From Reticulascus tulasneorum (lineage: Eukaryota; Ascomycota; Sordariomycetes; Glomerellales; Reticulascaceae): a stretch of 64,000 nucleotides of DNA. This document shows positions 1 through 11,310 of the stretch, piece by piece. The notes under the pieces are model-generated. The model saw nothing but the letters and a program-made list of their open reading frames with translations. It was not told the origin of the DNA and ran no database searches. A program made the translations under genes and the position numbers. The DNA is taken from NCBI GenBank assembly GCA_001557505.1, contig LSAX01000007.1, forward strand, positions 2,542,001 to 2,606,000. Reading direction: 5' to 3'. Within the stretch, counting starts at the first letter, position 1. Every line of letters starts with the position of its first letter.

Positions 1-1
1 G

Positions 2-580
2 CTCTCAGCTCTCACATCCCTTCTCGTCTCTCCAAAGAACGCATACATCCGCGATCTCATTCTACCGATCTCTCAGTATTCCGAAGTGGCTTGCGACCGA
101 TCCTTTTCTGCTCAAGGCCGAATGAAGAGCCTGTCGGAGAGACTTTGGCCAGGGGGATATTCATTTGTTCCATTTCGAGTCCAAACTACGAACATAGAGT
201 TCGTGCTTTCGAAAAGAAGTATTCAGGCTCGCACACACACCATTGGAACGAGCAACTTGGCGGCTGCTTGGACTTGTCGGGGGTTGGAAGAGGGACTGGT
301 TGGCGGGGTTCTGCAAGGGAGACGGGCGTTCGATGTCAAAGGAGCAAGTTTGGTTTCGAGACGAAAGATGTGGAGTCTTGCTTTGGACATTTCAACCCGA
401 CTTCAGGTAGAGCCGCCAGGCCTGCGGACGCTACTGTCCGCCAATCTGTATCAAGACGTCAAGCAGGGCGAGCTACTGGCACCGAGGAGGATCGTCAAGA
501 ATGACGCTCGGAAAGAGTCACTGAGCGGGTGGGCGGTGAACAGTGGAGATGAAGACTTTGGACTAGGCAAGCATACCTGA
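2..580 (+). CDS. TAD1: tRNA-specific adenosine deaminase 1, C-terminal part (5' end outside window)
   Basis: The frame is open from the first bases of the window to TGA at 578-580, so only the last 192 or so residues are present. TAD1/ADAT1 deaminates A37 of eukaryotic tRNA-Ala to inosine. The visible part matches the C-terminal half of the family: a segment with SQYSEVACDRSFS, then GGYSFVPF, then SNLAAAW, then the GGVLQGR...KGASLVSRRKMW block typical of the end of the deaminase domain. The zinc-binding HAE and PCxxC motifs lie upstream of the window. The identification rests on recalled family pattern, not on an alignment. The last 60 residues are less conserved and an unseen terminal intron is possible. 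The next gene, EGD1, is convergent, with 290 bp between the two stop codons. Confidence 0.75.
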   Translation, partial: LSALTSLLVSPKNAYIRDLILPISQYSEVACDRSFSAQGRMKSLSERLWPGGYSFVPFRVQTTNIEFVLSKRSIQARTHTIGTSNLAAAWTCRGLEEGLVGGVLQGRRAFDVKGASLVSRRKMWSLALDISTRLQVEPPGLRTLLSANLYQDVKQGELLAPRRIVKNDARKESLSGWAVNSGDEDFGLGKHT

Positions 581-870
581 GGTGTCGAGTATGAGTAGGA
601 TCAGAACAAAACGCCTTGGTATGCTTAGACTTTTGTGCCATTTTGTACAAGTCAACTATGGACCATGCCGGACATACGATCACCAGCCATGTCGTACGCC
701 GTTTGGTATCACGACCACTGACAGAACCTCCGAGCTTAAATTCGCAATCATCATGCGAGGATCATATTTTATGGGAGTACCTTACGCCCATAACCACGAA
801 CTTGATGCCTATACCAGCGTTTCTCGGTTTGTTCAACCAGCGATTTACCCATGCTCATCCGGACATGACC

Positions 871-1530
871 TTACTCGACCTTGCTCTCGAAAGTCTCGCC
901 CTCGACCAAGTCAGGAATATCATCCTCGTCAGCATCCTTCTCGCCCTTCTGCATGTTCTGGTAGCTCTCGGCGAGCTTGCGGAGGGAAGCCAGCGAGTCG
1001 GGGCCAAGTTGATTCAGGATTCCAGGGACCAGTTCCGTCAGCTCCTTGTCTTCACCGTTTCCGTAAATGGCGAAGGTGTTGGCTGGGACTGCAGCGTGGA
1101 CTGGACGAATGTGTTAGCCAAGGCCGCACTTTAGATTCAATTCCAAGAAACTTACCCTTGGGTGCGGCGAAATGAATGACATTGCCGTCAGACTTGAACA
1201 TGTTGACCTCCTCGATAGCTTGGATGGGTTGAACGTTCAGCTTCTTAAGCGTGCCTTGCAGCTTCTTGTCATCGGCAGCGGATCGTGCGGGCGCTCTCTT
1301 AACCTTTCTTCGTGGGGTTCCCTTGCCACTATTGGGAATTCGAGGTTAGTTTATGCTAAGAATCGTCGCTTCCCTCCACTTGGTTGATGCTCATCTCCGG
1401 GGGGTATTGGAAGGAAAAACATACCCTGTCGTCAAGGTTAGCTAATGATACAAAAATTTAGTATAGGGAGGAGTTCCATACCAATGCGTGCGCTGGCACC
1501 GAGCTTCTTGAGGCGTTCTTGAACATCCAT
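871..1530 (-). CDS. EGD1: Nascent polypeptide-associated complex subunit beta
   Basis: Beta subunit of the NAC heterodimer, which binds ribosomes near the exit tunnel and shields nascent chains. Joined exons are 1482-1530, 1425 (a single base), 1156-1328 and 871-1100, giving 150 residues. The start is [16 protein letters not shown], followed by the ribosome-binding basic stretch [15 protein letters not shown], the NAC domain ([20 protein letters not shown]...) and the acidic tail ending GETFESKVE. The second exon is one nucleotide long: without it the join gives IVAR and the frame is lost, with it IGGKGTPRR as in other fungal homologues I recall. A probable 5'UTR intron lies at 1546-1697 (GTATGT to ATTAG). 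The partner alpha subunit is encoded about 26 kb downstream in this window. Confidence 0.93.
1425..1425 (-). other. EGD1: One-nucleotide exon of EGD1
   Basis: On the minus strand an intron runs from 1481 (GTATGG) to 1426 (branch CTAAC, end ACAG). A single G follows at 1425, and the next intron starts directly at 1424 (GTATGT) and ends at 1329 (branch CTAAC, end ATAG). The G completes the codon split between ATTG and TGGC, giving ATT GGT GGC. Both flanking introns have full consensus signals. Confidence 0.75.
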
Positions 1531-2337
1531 GTTGGGCTTGGTGCTCTAATCGACGGTAAAGAGCTTTGTGTGGGGGAGGGTCGGAGGTAAAGTGCGACTG
1601 CGAGCGAGTAGAATTAGCAGGAGCCACGAAATTGACAATTCTAACAGAAGCGAGAATGATCATGACATTCTAGCGGGAGGCAGCCAGAAAAACATACCTA
1701 GGAACACGGCAGGTAGTCAATCAATAAGGCTGACTAGCTGTTGATGATGAGTTGGGGCACTGGAGGAGGTTCTATTTTGTGCGTGCCAAGAGTTTTCGCT
1801 TTCGGGACAAGTATTGGCCGGATCAACCCACTTGGACCCGACCGAAAAGCTCAAGGCCACACCGAGGTCAGGTCGGTGGGGCGGGGGACCCACCGATTGT
1901 TAGATACTGACAATCACTCCAACATACTGATGTAGGTATGTAGCTCCAGTATTGCAGGGAGTCTACGAACACATACTGCCAGAATAATGTTACATATTCG
2001 AGAGTGCTGAATACTGAGGCATCTCACGACAGAGCTGGTTCTCACACATTCCTTCATATAGCCCAATGATTGGAGAACCCAGTTAGTCACTGAAGCCTGT
2101 GTTTAAGCTGAGTGTTATGATTGAATTGGGTCTGCTGAAGGAATCCCTTCAATTAAGACATTCCCACAACGTCCAGTTCCATGAAACGCCAGGTCTTTGC
2201 TCCTAAGCCTCATATCCCAAGAGAGCCAATCCAAAACCTCCTCCTCAAAGGTGAGAGTACAATGCACGGGTTTTAGCCTTCAAACACCCATATCCCACAT
2301 CGTATCATACACAAAGGCGACCTATCCACTCGACAAA
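1531..2337. other. Intergenic: EGD1 5' region and CBP4 3' region
   Basis: Contains the probable 5'UTR intron of EGD1 (1546-1697) and its promoter, then the 3' flank of CBP4. No further coding region was recognised. Confidence 0.6.
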
Positions 2338-2809
2338 TCATCTGCTTGCCAGCCCCGATTCTCTCCTCATCGCCTCTTGGCGCGCCTTAACCTCCTCTGC
2401 TTGACGTTTGCTCTCTGCTACTTCCAGCTCCTTCTTCCTCTTCACATCCTCTTCCCACACTGTCCAGACTAGGTTGAGGAGATCAGCCACTCTGATGCTC
2501 TAATATTAGAGGATGGTCATACTTGGCTTATCCGATTTCGAGTATTTCTTCAACTGCGTCACATAGTCGTCAAACTCTTGTTGTCTTTCGTGTCTTCTCT
2601 CGAGACTCCGCTTTTGTAGGTCCGGGTTGTATTTCTTGAACAGCTCCTCTTCCGAAGGAGTCACGTACATGACGAGAGCCGGGCCACCGATGCAGACAGC
2701 TCCTCCACTAGATCATTTGTCAGTGGCGAGACAGTGGAGGAATTGGGATTGTGTCTAACGCGAGGAGCATCTTTGCATATATCCCCCAGTTCGTCGGCTT
2801 TGGCGGCAT
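2338..2809 (-). CDS. CBP4: Cytochrome b mRNA-processing / complex III assembly factor CBP4
   Basis: Small inner-membrane protein that helps assemble the cytochrome bc1 complex, in yeast together with Cbp3 and Cbp6. Exons 2760-2809, 2523-2707 and 2338-2468 join to 121 residues starting [20 protein letters not shown]. Residues about 10-32 form the single membrane segment ([18 protein letters not shown]), followed by the family signature [15 protein letters not shown] and a long charged helix ([18 protein letters not shown]), then [14 protein letters not shown]. The donor for intron 1 is GTTAGA, weaker than usual, but the join CTCGC|T restores the conserved LAGGAV. It is oriented like EGD1 and lies upstream of it; co-transcription is not implied in a fungus. 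Confidence 0.92.
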
Positions 2810-5681
2810 CGTGATGGTCGCAGGTGTTTGGGCAAGCAACTATCGCAATGGTCGAATCCTGAGTTATCACTTCGCCAGCGTGGATTGCGGGAATATTGCC
2901 ATAGACTAGGTGGACAAGGACTTCGATGTCATAGTACCAAGTCAATGACGAACGGATTTGGATGTGAATTGCTTCATATGCCCAGCCAGATTTGGCAGGC
3001 GGTCAAGTTATGTCTGGCCGCAGTTTAGCCGTGAGTGTGGCTTGACCATGCCGGTGATTTGCTTGGCAATAGGGGGATGTGGCTGAGACTCCACAAGCAA
3101 AAAGGTACCCCACCTTACGCAAGTTGCAGAGCGCACCCGCCCCCCATCGACAACTGCACCCCCTGATTGTCAGAGATTCGCCCTCAGCTGCAGCCAAATT
3201 CTCACAGACTTTGCGGCCGGGAACCGGGAAAAGCAGCAGAAGATCTGAGGAGCCGGAATGTGGCGCGTCAGAAGACGAGAGGAAACGGTAGGGTAATAAG
3301 ATTGACAGGCCAGTGAATAGTAACAACAAGGCTCGATCCCAGATCGACACTCGAATTTCCCGGATGGTTCTTCCATTGCATGAACCAAAACACATCCCGA
3401 ACTTCACTAGGTGGTACGTGGTGGTAACATAGCGGCATCACGATTCCTCCAAACTGCCATCGTGACGAGCTACTAATGGTGCAACGGGCCTGCGCCTCTG
3501 CGTGAACAGCAAGCAGTGGCCAACGACTCTTTGGTGGCAAAAGAGGCTTTGCAATGGGTTGCAGAGTGAGACCTCCGACTGGCTCATCAACTAAACGCGT
3601 TTCTAGAAGCATGATCCACATGGAGGTGTGGGTGTCCAGCCCAGTTGTCTCCGGTCTGGCCACTGGCCACGCACTCTGACCTTGACCTTGCTCACCGGGC
3701 CGATGTTATTGTATCCCAGGGAATTCAGCGCCCACATGGTAATGCTCCAGTGATAATGACGGAGAAGTAGAGGCCTCCTGAGCTTGGAGGACAGAATTTA
3801 GTGGCAGAATCGTGGTCTAGCAGGCATGCGCCTGATCATATGACGAAACAGACGAGCTGGGATGCATTATGGAGGAAATGAACTGGAGAGCTTCAGTACG
3901 CTCTGAAGGACTCCGGCTATCCACAGCTTGTCTCCAGTTGGCGACGTGGAGCATTGCTTCAGTTATTGTTTCTAGACGAGTCTCCCAGGGTCCATTACAT
4001 GGGAAGGGCGAAGGCAAGACATGTCATAAGTTGGGATGAGCCTTGCCAACACGCCGAGTTACATACACAGGCATAAATCCCAGATTCTCGAAAGCCCGGC
4101 ATTGAACAGTCAGTTCGAACTAATTACAATCTCGTTATGTCATGCTGGACCGCTTGTACTTCGTAACGGACACTTTTGTGTACCGAGTCAACGCCCCTGA
4201 CCATCACATTTTACGGATAGCGAACCCTTGCGGGGCTGGGGGCGGGGGCCAATCATACCCAGTAGCTTCGTAGTCTGATACAGCGCACTGGTACGAAATG
4301 TAAGGTTCGTGCTACAGGTAGCTGTTGATGGGCTGTTGTGTTCGGCAACATCCTAGACGCATTGCTGCTCTATCATTCTAAGAAAGAAGGAAGGAGAGGG
4401 GAAAAAAGAAAATCCTCGACTCACGGTCATAGCCATGGGCATTAATGTGACGAGCTTGACTTACCGTCAGACGATGTGAGGCCCCCTGTGGTGGTTTGCT
4501 GTCTTTGACTCTGTCTGATTCTAACCGTGAAAGGGAGGAATAGGGAGAGGTTCATGCTCGTCCACTGGACTAAGTTGAACCACCAGGATCCATTGTCAAC
4601 CCTACCAATCAGCTTAGGTACCTGCGTTGCAAGACCCGGGACCCATACATATGTAATAGATGGTGGAGCTTGGGCTTAGGGAGCTTCCAGAGGTGGCCTC
4701 CAGGGGGTTTACTACGCAGAACTGTCCCCTAACGGCTAGTGCTACAGTAGGCTCTTCCAGCAGACCAACAGCGGGTGCGACGGCCCAGATACATCCGCTA
4801 CACTAGATCGGGCACTACTAATGTAGGTACCGATAGAGGCGCTGGAGACCCGTAATTGCGTCTTCAATCAATCGCGCAATGGCTTCCCCCCCCCGCCTGC
4901 AGCTTAAATTGCAGGCATCGAACCTTGTCAGGCGGCCCCAAAATAAAGCGGCCCTAATAACCGATCTCAAACATCTCCCCTCTCCTATCAAAGTGTCATA
5001 ATTTCCTTCGACTCGTTCAAAGTCTAGACAGGGACCCAGACCCAGACCCAGACCCAGAGGAGGCCCCGGAAACCCCTCGCCCAGCCCTGAACTGACCATT
5101 CACCTTCATACACCGTCCTTTCCCCCTGTTGGTGAGCCCAACTGCATTCCTTAAACCACCTTCACATCTACCCGTTGATCCAACGACCTGTGGCGAGTTC
5201 TGGAAACCGTTGCGACACCTGCACTACCTACGGACAATCTGTTCTTTTTGTTTCCCCACAGCCAGGCGCGCTTCCAAGACGCGCTTCCTCTCTTTTGCTC
5301 CGCTTGCACGCACAGTCTGCGGGATCTTCCCAGAACAAAAGTCAGAAATCTTCCGCGCTTCCGCATACGCTGGGCCGCCGAAACTGTCGATCAACATTGA
5401 GCCGAAACGTGCTGGACCCTCAGCGCAAAGAAGGGAAAAAGCTTCCGATCCTCACCGTCAGCAATGCGACTGGCGCCGTAGCACCATTTCCGGAAAGCTG
5501 TGGAGCTCTGTCTTACTTCCCTCCTTTCCCCGAACGGTAATGGGATCCTCATAAGCGATCTTAGCCCGCACTTTGGAATAATAGCCACCCCCGGGGACGA
5601 CGACCGGCTTTGTTGTTCGACAAGACGAGAGAATAAGACGACGAATCTAGCTTGGGTCTCGGTATCCCGGCTACAGCAATC
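2810..5681. other. Long intergenic region upstream of SKT5
   Basis: About 2.9 kb between the divergent starts of CBP4 and SKT5. It holds a run of nine C at about 4888-4896 and a tandem GACCCA array near 5034-5057. The 500 bp before the SKT5 ATG are pyrimidine-rich and are probably promoter and 5'UTR. A minus-strand open frame at 3817-4017 (66 codons) has protein-like composition but no recognised family. Confidence 0.55.
5034..5057. repeat. GACCCA hexamer tandem array
   Basis: About four copies of a CAGACC/GACCCA unit sit in the probable promoter of SKT5, some 630 bp before its ATG. Confidence 0.7.
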
Positions 5682-8600
5682 ATGGCGTATGACGGGGGAT
5701 ACCAGCCGCAACAGCGCCCTTACGGTGGGCCAGCCGCGCAACGTCCTGGACCGCGTGGTGGACTGTACCAGCAAGGTCCTCCTCAACAGTACAACGATTA
5801 CCAAGAAGACTATGGCTACGAGCAGCAGAGTGATGCCGGATATGGGCCTGAGTATGGCGGGCGATACCAAGATCCAAACTACGCAAGAGGAGGACCTCCG
5901 CCGAACCAAGGGTATCCTCAGCAAGACTACTACGAACCTGGCCCTGGGCCCAATGGACCTGGGAGAGGAGGTCGACCGCCGCCGGGACGAGGTCCGCCTA
6001 TGCAACGCCCTCCGACGGCAGACTCAGCGCGGTCTGGGCCCTATCCTCCGCATGGCGGTGGCCCACGTCCCGGGCCAGGGAGAGGGTTTCCAAACGGGCC
6101 TGGACGGGGCGGGCGCCCGGTGCAATTCGAACGAGCTTCGAGCTCAGATCCAGCTTGTAAGTTTCGATACTGCGTATTGTGACTCTCCATCTGCTTATAG
6201 ACTCGTAGCAAGTCAATCTCGGCCGATGGACCAACCTGCTCCCGGCGGGTTTGGTGGCGCATTTCCTGCATTCCCTGGCCAGCAGAGAAGGACAGACTTA
6301 GATGAGGAGACACAGATAACCAATCAGATGGCCGGCATGGACATGAATAATAGACCGAGGATGGGGCCACCCAACGGAAGTGCCGACGCCCAGAGAAGTC
6401 GGATGCGATCCCCCGAAGGTGATTACGGCCGCCCACCAATGGATGGCGCTAGAGGGCCACCACGAGGCTATCCTCCGCAAGGCTACCCGGATCAGCGGCG
6501 CGGGCCAGGCCCAGATGCTGGTTATGGTGCGGATTACCGGGATGATGGCTATGGTCCCGCGCCAGGACCCCCAGGACCGAGAGGCGACGATTTTGGCCCC
6601 CCGGCAAGGAGTATGACCATGCCGGTAAACGACCAGATGCAAAGACGCAACCCAGGGCCCCCTCCACGAATGGACAGTGCACCATACAGCGGCCCACCAG
6701 GAAGAGGTATGCCCCCGAGGCCTTCAACTGGGCACAGTGCACGCCTGCCGCCTCAACGATCTTATCCGCCTAATCAAGGACCACCGCCACCCGGTGCGGG
6801 ATATGGTGGCTCTGACTTTGACAGCGGCCCTCAGGGGTATCAGCAGAACAGAGCGTCCTTTGATGATGTGCTTGATTCATACTACGCGCCGTCTCGCATG
6901 AGCAATCCGGAGTTTGGAGTTAGGAAGCCGCAATCTCTCCATTCCGATGTCCCAGACTTTGGTCCTGGACAACAAACGCAGCCAAGAGGTTCGTTCGACC
7001 AGAACATGCGGCCGGGAGTGCCTGACTACCCCCAACCAGGGCCTCGCCGGACGCCTGAACTAAGCCGCACCAAGTCACAGCCGGATTTGAGGCAACCACA
7101 AACCGCAGTATTCGAAATGGCAGCGGATATACCGCCCATGCCCGCGATGAATGGAGCACAGCAAGGGTACGCTCAGGATGCATACAATGGGCCCAATGGC
7201 TGGCAATCGCAACAAGGCCGGGGTGGTCCCGGTGGCCCTCCGAATAATCCAGTCATGATGCGACCCGGGGGTGGACTTCCCCTTGGTCCTTCACCACCAC
7301 AGACTGGAAACCCCGACGCGCTTCCATCACACCCTACCCCTGTTCGCCCAGGTCTAATGCCCAACTCCGTAGTGAACATGAACAACAAACCAGCTCCAGT
7401 GCGACATTATAACGGTACACCGCCGGGTGCCGGTGCTCCACCTTTGCAACAACAGCCGGCACAGCAGCAGGCTCTCCAGCAACAGAGCAAACCTCCATCG
7501 TTCACGCAAGCCACGATACCAGTCACTCCTGACGAGCTCGAGCGTCTGCGCGTCATTATCAAAGCAGATCCAAATGACCAAGAGTCAGCGCTCAGGCTGG
7601 CCAAGAGGTTGGTAGAAGCTGCAGATGTCCTGGTCGCAGGCCTCCCCGATCCAAAGACTCGAGGGCGAGCAAGAGAACGGTATTTGATGGATGCAAGCAA
7701 GATCTTGAAGAAACTTGCCAACGCACAAAATCCGGATGCCATGTTTATCTATGCTGATTCCCTTGGAAAGGGCTTGTTCGGCGCAGTGCCGGATAACAAG
7801 GAAGCATTCACCCTCTATCAGTCGGCAGCTAAGCTTGGGCATTCGGCTGCAGCGTACAGAACAGCAGTCTGCTGCGAGATTGGTAACGAGGACGGGGGCA
7901 CAAGAAAGGACCCACGGAAGGCGATACAATGGTATAGACGGGCAGCAGCCTTGGGCGACACCCCGGCAATGTACAAGCTCGGGATGATTCTCCTCGGAGG
8001 ACTACTAGACCAACCAAAGAATCCGCGCGAAGGAGTTAGCTGGCTGAAGCGTGCCGCCGAGCGAGCTGATCCGGAGTACCCCCACGCCTTGCATGAGCTG
8101 GGCCTGCTCTATGAGTCCGCAACGCCAAACGATGCGATACTGCGGGACGAAGCCTACGCTTTTCAACTATTTAAGCAGGCGGCTGAAATGGGTTACAAAT
8201 TCTCCCAGTTTCGTCTGGGTTGCACCTACGAATATGGCCTGTTGGGATGCCCGATTGACCCGAGACTGTCCATAATGTGGTACTCCCGAGCGGCGACGCA
8301 GGAAGAGCATCAGGCCGAGCTGGCTCTCAGCGGTTGGTATCTCACCGGAAGTGAAGGAACGCTACAACAGAGTGATACAGAAGCATATCTGTGGGCGCGA
8401 AAGGCAGCCTTGGCTGGTTTAGCCAAAGCCGAGTATGCTATGGGCTACTTTACGGAAGTGGGCATTGGAGTGCCGGCGAGTATGGAGGATGCCAAGCGAT
8501 GGTATTGGAGAGCAGCTGGTAGGTTTTTCTCAATCTGAATCCGTTTTCGTTCATCTGGCTAACGTTTTGATGCAGCCCAAGATTTCCCAAAGGCTCGTGA

Positions 8601-8709
8601 GCGACTAGAGGATCTCAAGCGTGCTGGGAAGAACGGCCCCCGACAGAGAGAGCGGATATCCCGAAGCAAGATCGGGAAGCAGCAGGAGGGAGAATGCGCC
8701 GTGATGTAA
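5682..8709 (+). CDS. SKT5: Chitin synthase activator (Chs4/Skt5-like), Sel1-repeat protein
   Basis: Exons 5682-6156, 6209-8518 and 8576-8709 join to 972 residues. Skt5/Chs4 proteins activate and localise class IV chitin synthase (Chs3) at the bud neck or septum. The first 590 or so residues are disordered and rich in Pro, Gly, Gln and Tyr (GGYQPQQRPYGG onward). Residues about 610-940 are a string of Sel1-like TPR repeats, recognisable from AAKLGHSAAAYR, WYRRAAALGDTPAMYKLGMI, WLKRAAERADPEYPHALHEL and WYSRAATQEEHQAELALSGW. The protein ends in CAVM, a CAAX box predicted to be farnesylated, as in yeast Skt5. Intron 1 must use the acceptor at 6208, because the one at 6200 leads to an immediate stop. 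The start MAYDGGYQ is the first ATG that keeps the low-complexity N terminus in frame; the longer upstream frame is a shadow. Confidence 0.92.
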
Positions 8710-9384
8710 TTGTCACTCTGCAGCTGCAGGCGTTTACAAACTTGATCGGCCATGCTGGGCGGGGTCGGTCATTGGGGCACTGTCACTGGCTGCGACTTTA
8801 TAATCCATCCAGAACAACCGGATGGTGCCATGAATCATACTTTGCAACGAATGAGACGCACTGGTTGGCATTCTTGTACAACACTAAGCAAAAATGTAGG
8901 GTTTAGACGGGAAGGGAGATGAATTCTGGCAGGCGTTTGTCTCGCAGATGTCAGTGGGATGACATCTGAAGACCTTCTCCGAGCTAAGGCTCGACTGATT
9001 TTGAAAAATTGGCAGCTGGAACATGAGAGGCGTATTGTCTACATAGGAAAATTGTGTCCATTTACATTCACTGATGTGCCAAATAACAAAGTTAATTTAT
9101 ATTTGTCCCGTCCTTACTATCAAACCAGTCTTGTTAAACTACTTGAATTTGGGGTTTACGAGAGGGCCTAGGCGGAATTCCACCCTTTTGACCTGTTTTG
9201 GAGGTTGGTTGAAGTGGGCGGGAAGATCAGGTAGAGACTCCCTCGTCGAACTTGTAGAGCAGTCATTCTGGGGAGGGGCGGAGGTGGTACTGCACGAGCG
9301 GTCAGTTGCTTTTTTTTCTCCGATGGGAGGTGGACAAGGCCATGACAAGAAGAAGCTCATGCGGAAGCCTTTGCAGCGAGGGAC
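8710..9384. other. Convergent 3' intergenic region
   Basis: Lies between the ends of SKT5 (plus) and the pseudokinase (minus). AT-rich around 9060-9150. No gene seen. Confidence 0.6.
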
Positions 9385-11310
9385 TTACAATGGCGCGAAC
9401 AAGTCCTCCAGTCCCTCCACAACCGTGAGACGGAATGCCCTCTGCAGGCTCGCTTTCGGTTCCAGAGTCGTGCTCTGTGCTTGGAACGAGGCCAGCTGGC
9501 AGATCTGGACGAGGGTCTCGTAGTCGTCCCCCATCGTATCTGGAAATTCCTGTCCCCCAAGGTGTCGTAGATAGCTTCTGATCTTATGAAGACTAGTATT
9601 CGGGTCCGCCCAATTGGGATGAACACGATAGATCTCATACAGCCGCTCGGCCTGGTGGAAGACCTCAAGGATGTTCCCGGCGAGGCAGAGCTTGACGAGA
9701 TTTGCGTAACTCGACCCCATGGACCCCGGCAGCTTATTCGCTGCGACCCAGATAAAGTAATCCCGGATCTGGGACGGGGTCGGGCGCGCTGCGATATCTG
9801 CCCACTCGGCGTGGCTTCCCATCTGGGCATGGAGCTGGGTGGCCCGGGTGCCGCATCCGATCTCGAGGAGCACGATGCCAAGGGAGTATATGTCATGGAG
9901 CATAGTGCCACTGACTCTGGGGTGAATGTCTGTGTTGATCTGACGCTCCGGGTGGCGGTATACATTGTACTCCGGAGTGAAGTCGAGCTGTCCCGGTACA
10001 TTCGTCGAGTTGAGGAACGCGAACCCCGAGAGATACGGTGGGGAGAGCGTCAGCTCGGAGGTCTTGCCACCCTCGCCTACGAGGAACCAGATGTTGTGGC
10101 TGTTAATGTTGCCGTGGAGCCGGCCCACGAGGTGCAGTGAGTTGACGGTTCGCGTTACAATATGCGCGAACTGGATCCTCTGCGACAAGTACAGGTTGAC
10201 AGGCGCCCAAGTGGGCAGCCGGTCGTGTTTATGAAGAAAGATACCAACGGCTTTATTGGCTGGTTTCCCGGAACGGATACCGCCATTTTGAGTCCCGAGA
10301 TGGCCATGGAGACAATGAACCACGGGAAGGGTCGACAGCAGTTCCCGGTTGTGCTCCATGTGCCAGCTGATGAACTCTCTGCCATCATACATGTATTCGA
10401 AGACCCCGTTACCCTCGTCACGACGGATTCCGACGCACTTGAAAACATATGTATCCGGGACCTGGGGCAGGCTGAGGAACGTGGCCAGCTTCAGAGCGTC
10501 ATTACCGACATCACAGGATTGTCTCTCCGGCGGACCGTCGGAACTGGCCTCGGAGCACTGGACGACGTGGCGAGGTTCTATGAGGACTTGCATAGAGGAG
10601 AGCGTGCCAGGAAGAGTCCCGTAACGGAGGCGAGGACACGAGCTCTCTGCGTCCCCGCCATCTGTGAATGTGCTCGGATCCGCGATCAGAAGACTGGAGC
10701 GCAGCGGCGCGTCCCCGCGTTGAAGAAGGAGGAGATCCACACTGGCGTTGAATCCAATGCTGGTTGTGTTGCTGTGTTGCTGGATGACGCGAGCGAGCTG
10801 CGGGGTTGTGTCGAGAACCTCCTTGATGAGATGTATTATATCGTCTCTGAGCCCGTCGTTAATCGTCTTGACCTGCCGGTAGTACTGCTTGACCTCCGTT
10901 CTTCCTGGTTTCTTCCCGCCGGACGCGCGATGATGTCTCGTGGGCCCGGAGACGCTGGCCGCCGTTCTCAGCATCGCCGGGTCTGCGTAGTAGGATGGCA
11001 GACCGCTCTCGCATAAGCTCAGCAGCTGGCGTTGCTTGCACAGAGTCAGGGCAAGATTCTTCAACCGGTTTGGATACTGTTGCAAAAGGGTTCTTGATCG
11101 GTCCTCCGGGTCAAAGTTCTGAGATTTCTTGAGAACCCAATCGATGGCACGAGTTCGAAGCAGCTGCAGGGCCACCTCCATGCTGAGCTCGGCATCGGGC
11201 TCATTGAACGAGATGACTCTTCTGGCTACGGCCAAGAGTCGATCGCATTGAGCGTCCAGCTCCTCAGCCAATGGTTGGGACCACGCCTGCAGAAGAGTTC
11301 CATTCACCAT
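9385..11310 (-). CDS. Kinase-like (pseudokinase) protein of the fungal HET/HeLo-associated type
   Basis: Single exon of 641 residues from the ATG at 11308-11310. The C-terminal half, about residues 350-600, has a protein-kinase-like fold: a VFKCVGIRR strand, LHGNINSHNIWFL at the catalytic loop, LSGFAFLN where the DFG motif would be, and YSLGIVLLEIG as the F helix. The HRD aspartate and the DFG aspartate are both missing, so catalysis is unlikely. Many ascomycetes carry families with this C-terminal layout behind a HeLo or similar N-terminal domain and linked to incompatibility or cell death; that link is family knowledge. The N-terminal 200 residues here are helical but I do not recognise a canonical HeLo domain. 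No intron was needed, and the gene is GC-rich like its neighbours. Confidence 0.72.
   Translation of the reverse strand: MVNGTLLQAWSQPLAEELDAQCDRLLAVARRVISFNEPDAELSMEVALQLLRTRAIDWVLKKSQNFDPEDRSRTLLQQYPNRLKNLALTLCKQRQLLSLCESGLPSYYADPAMLRTAASVSGPTRHHRASGGKKPGRTEVKQYYRQVKTINDGLRDDIIHLIKEVLDTTPQLARVIQQHSNTTSIGFNASVDLLLLQRGDAPLRSSLLIADPSTFTDGGDAESSCPRLRYGTLPGTLSSMQVLIEPRHVVQCSEASSDGPPERQSCDVGNDALKLATFLSLPQVPDTYVFKCVGIRRDEGNGVFEYMYDGREFISWHMEHNRELLSTLPVVHCLHGHLGTQNGGIRSGKPANKAVGIFLHKHDRLPTWAPVNLYLSQRIQFAHIVTRTVNSLHLVGRLHGNINSHNIWFLVGEGGKTSELTLSPPYLSGFAFLNSTNVPGQLDFTPEYNVYRHPERQINTDIHPRVSGTMLHDIYSLGIVLLEIGCGTRATQLHAQMGSHAEWADIAARPTPSQIRDYFIWVAANKLPGSMGSSYANLVKLCLAGNILEVFHQAERLYEIYRVHPNWADPNTSLHKIRSYLRHLGGQEFPDTMGDDYETLVQICQLASFQAQSTTLEPKASLQRAFRLTVVEGLEDLFAPL

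Noticed and set aside
3817..4017. 66-codon minus-strand frame with protein-like composition
   Set aside because: No recognised family, no flanking exons with matching phase; kept only as a note.
6189..6208. Acceptor TATAG at 6200 for SKT5 intron 1
   Set aside because: It leads to an in-frame TAG at once; the acceptor at 6208 restores the frame.
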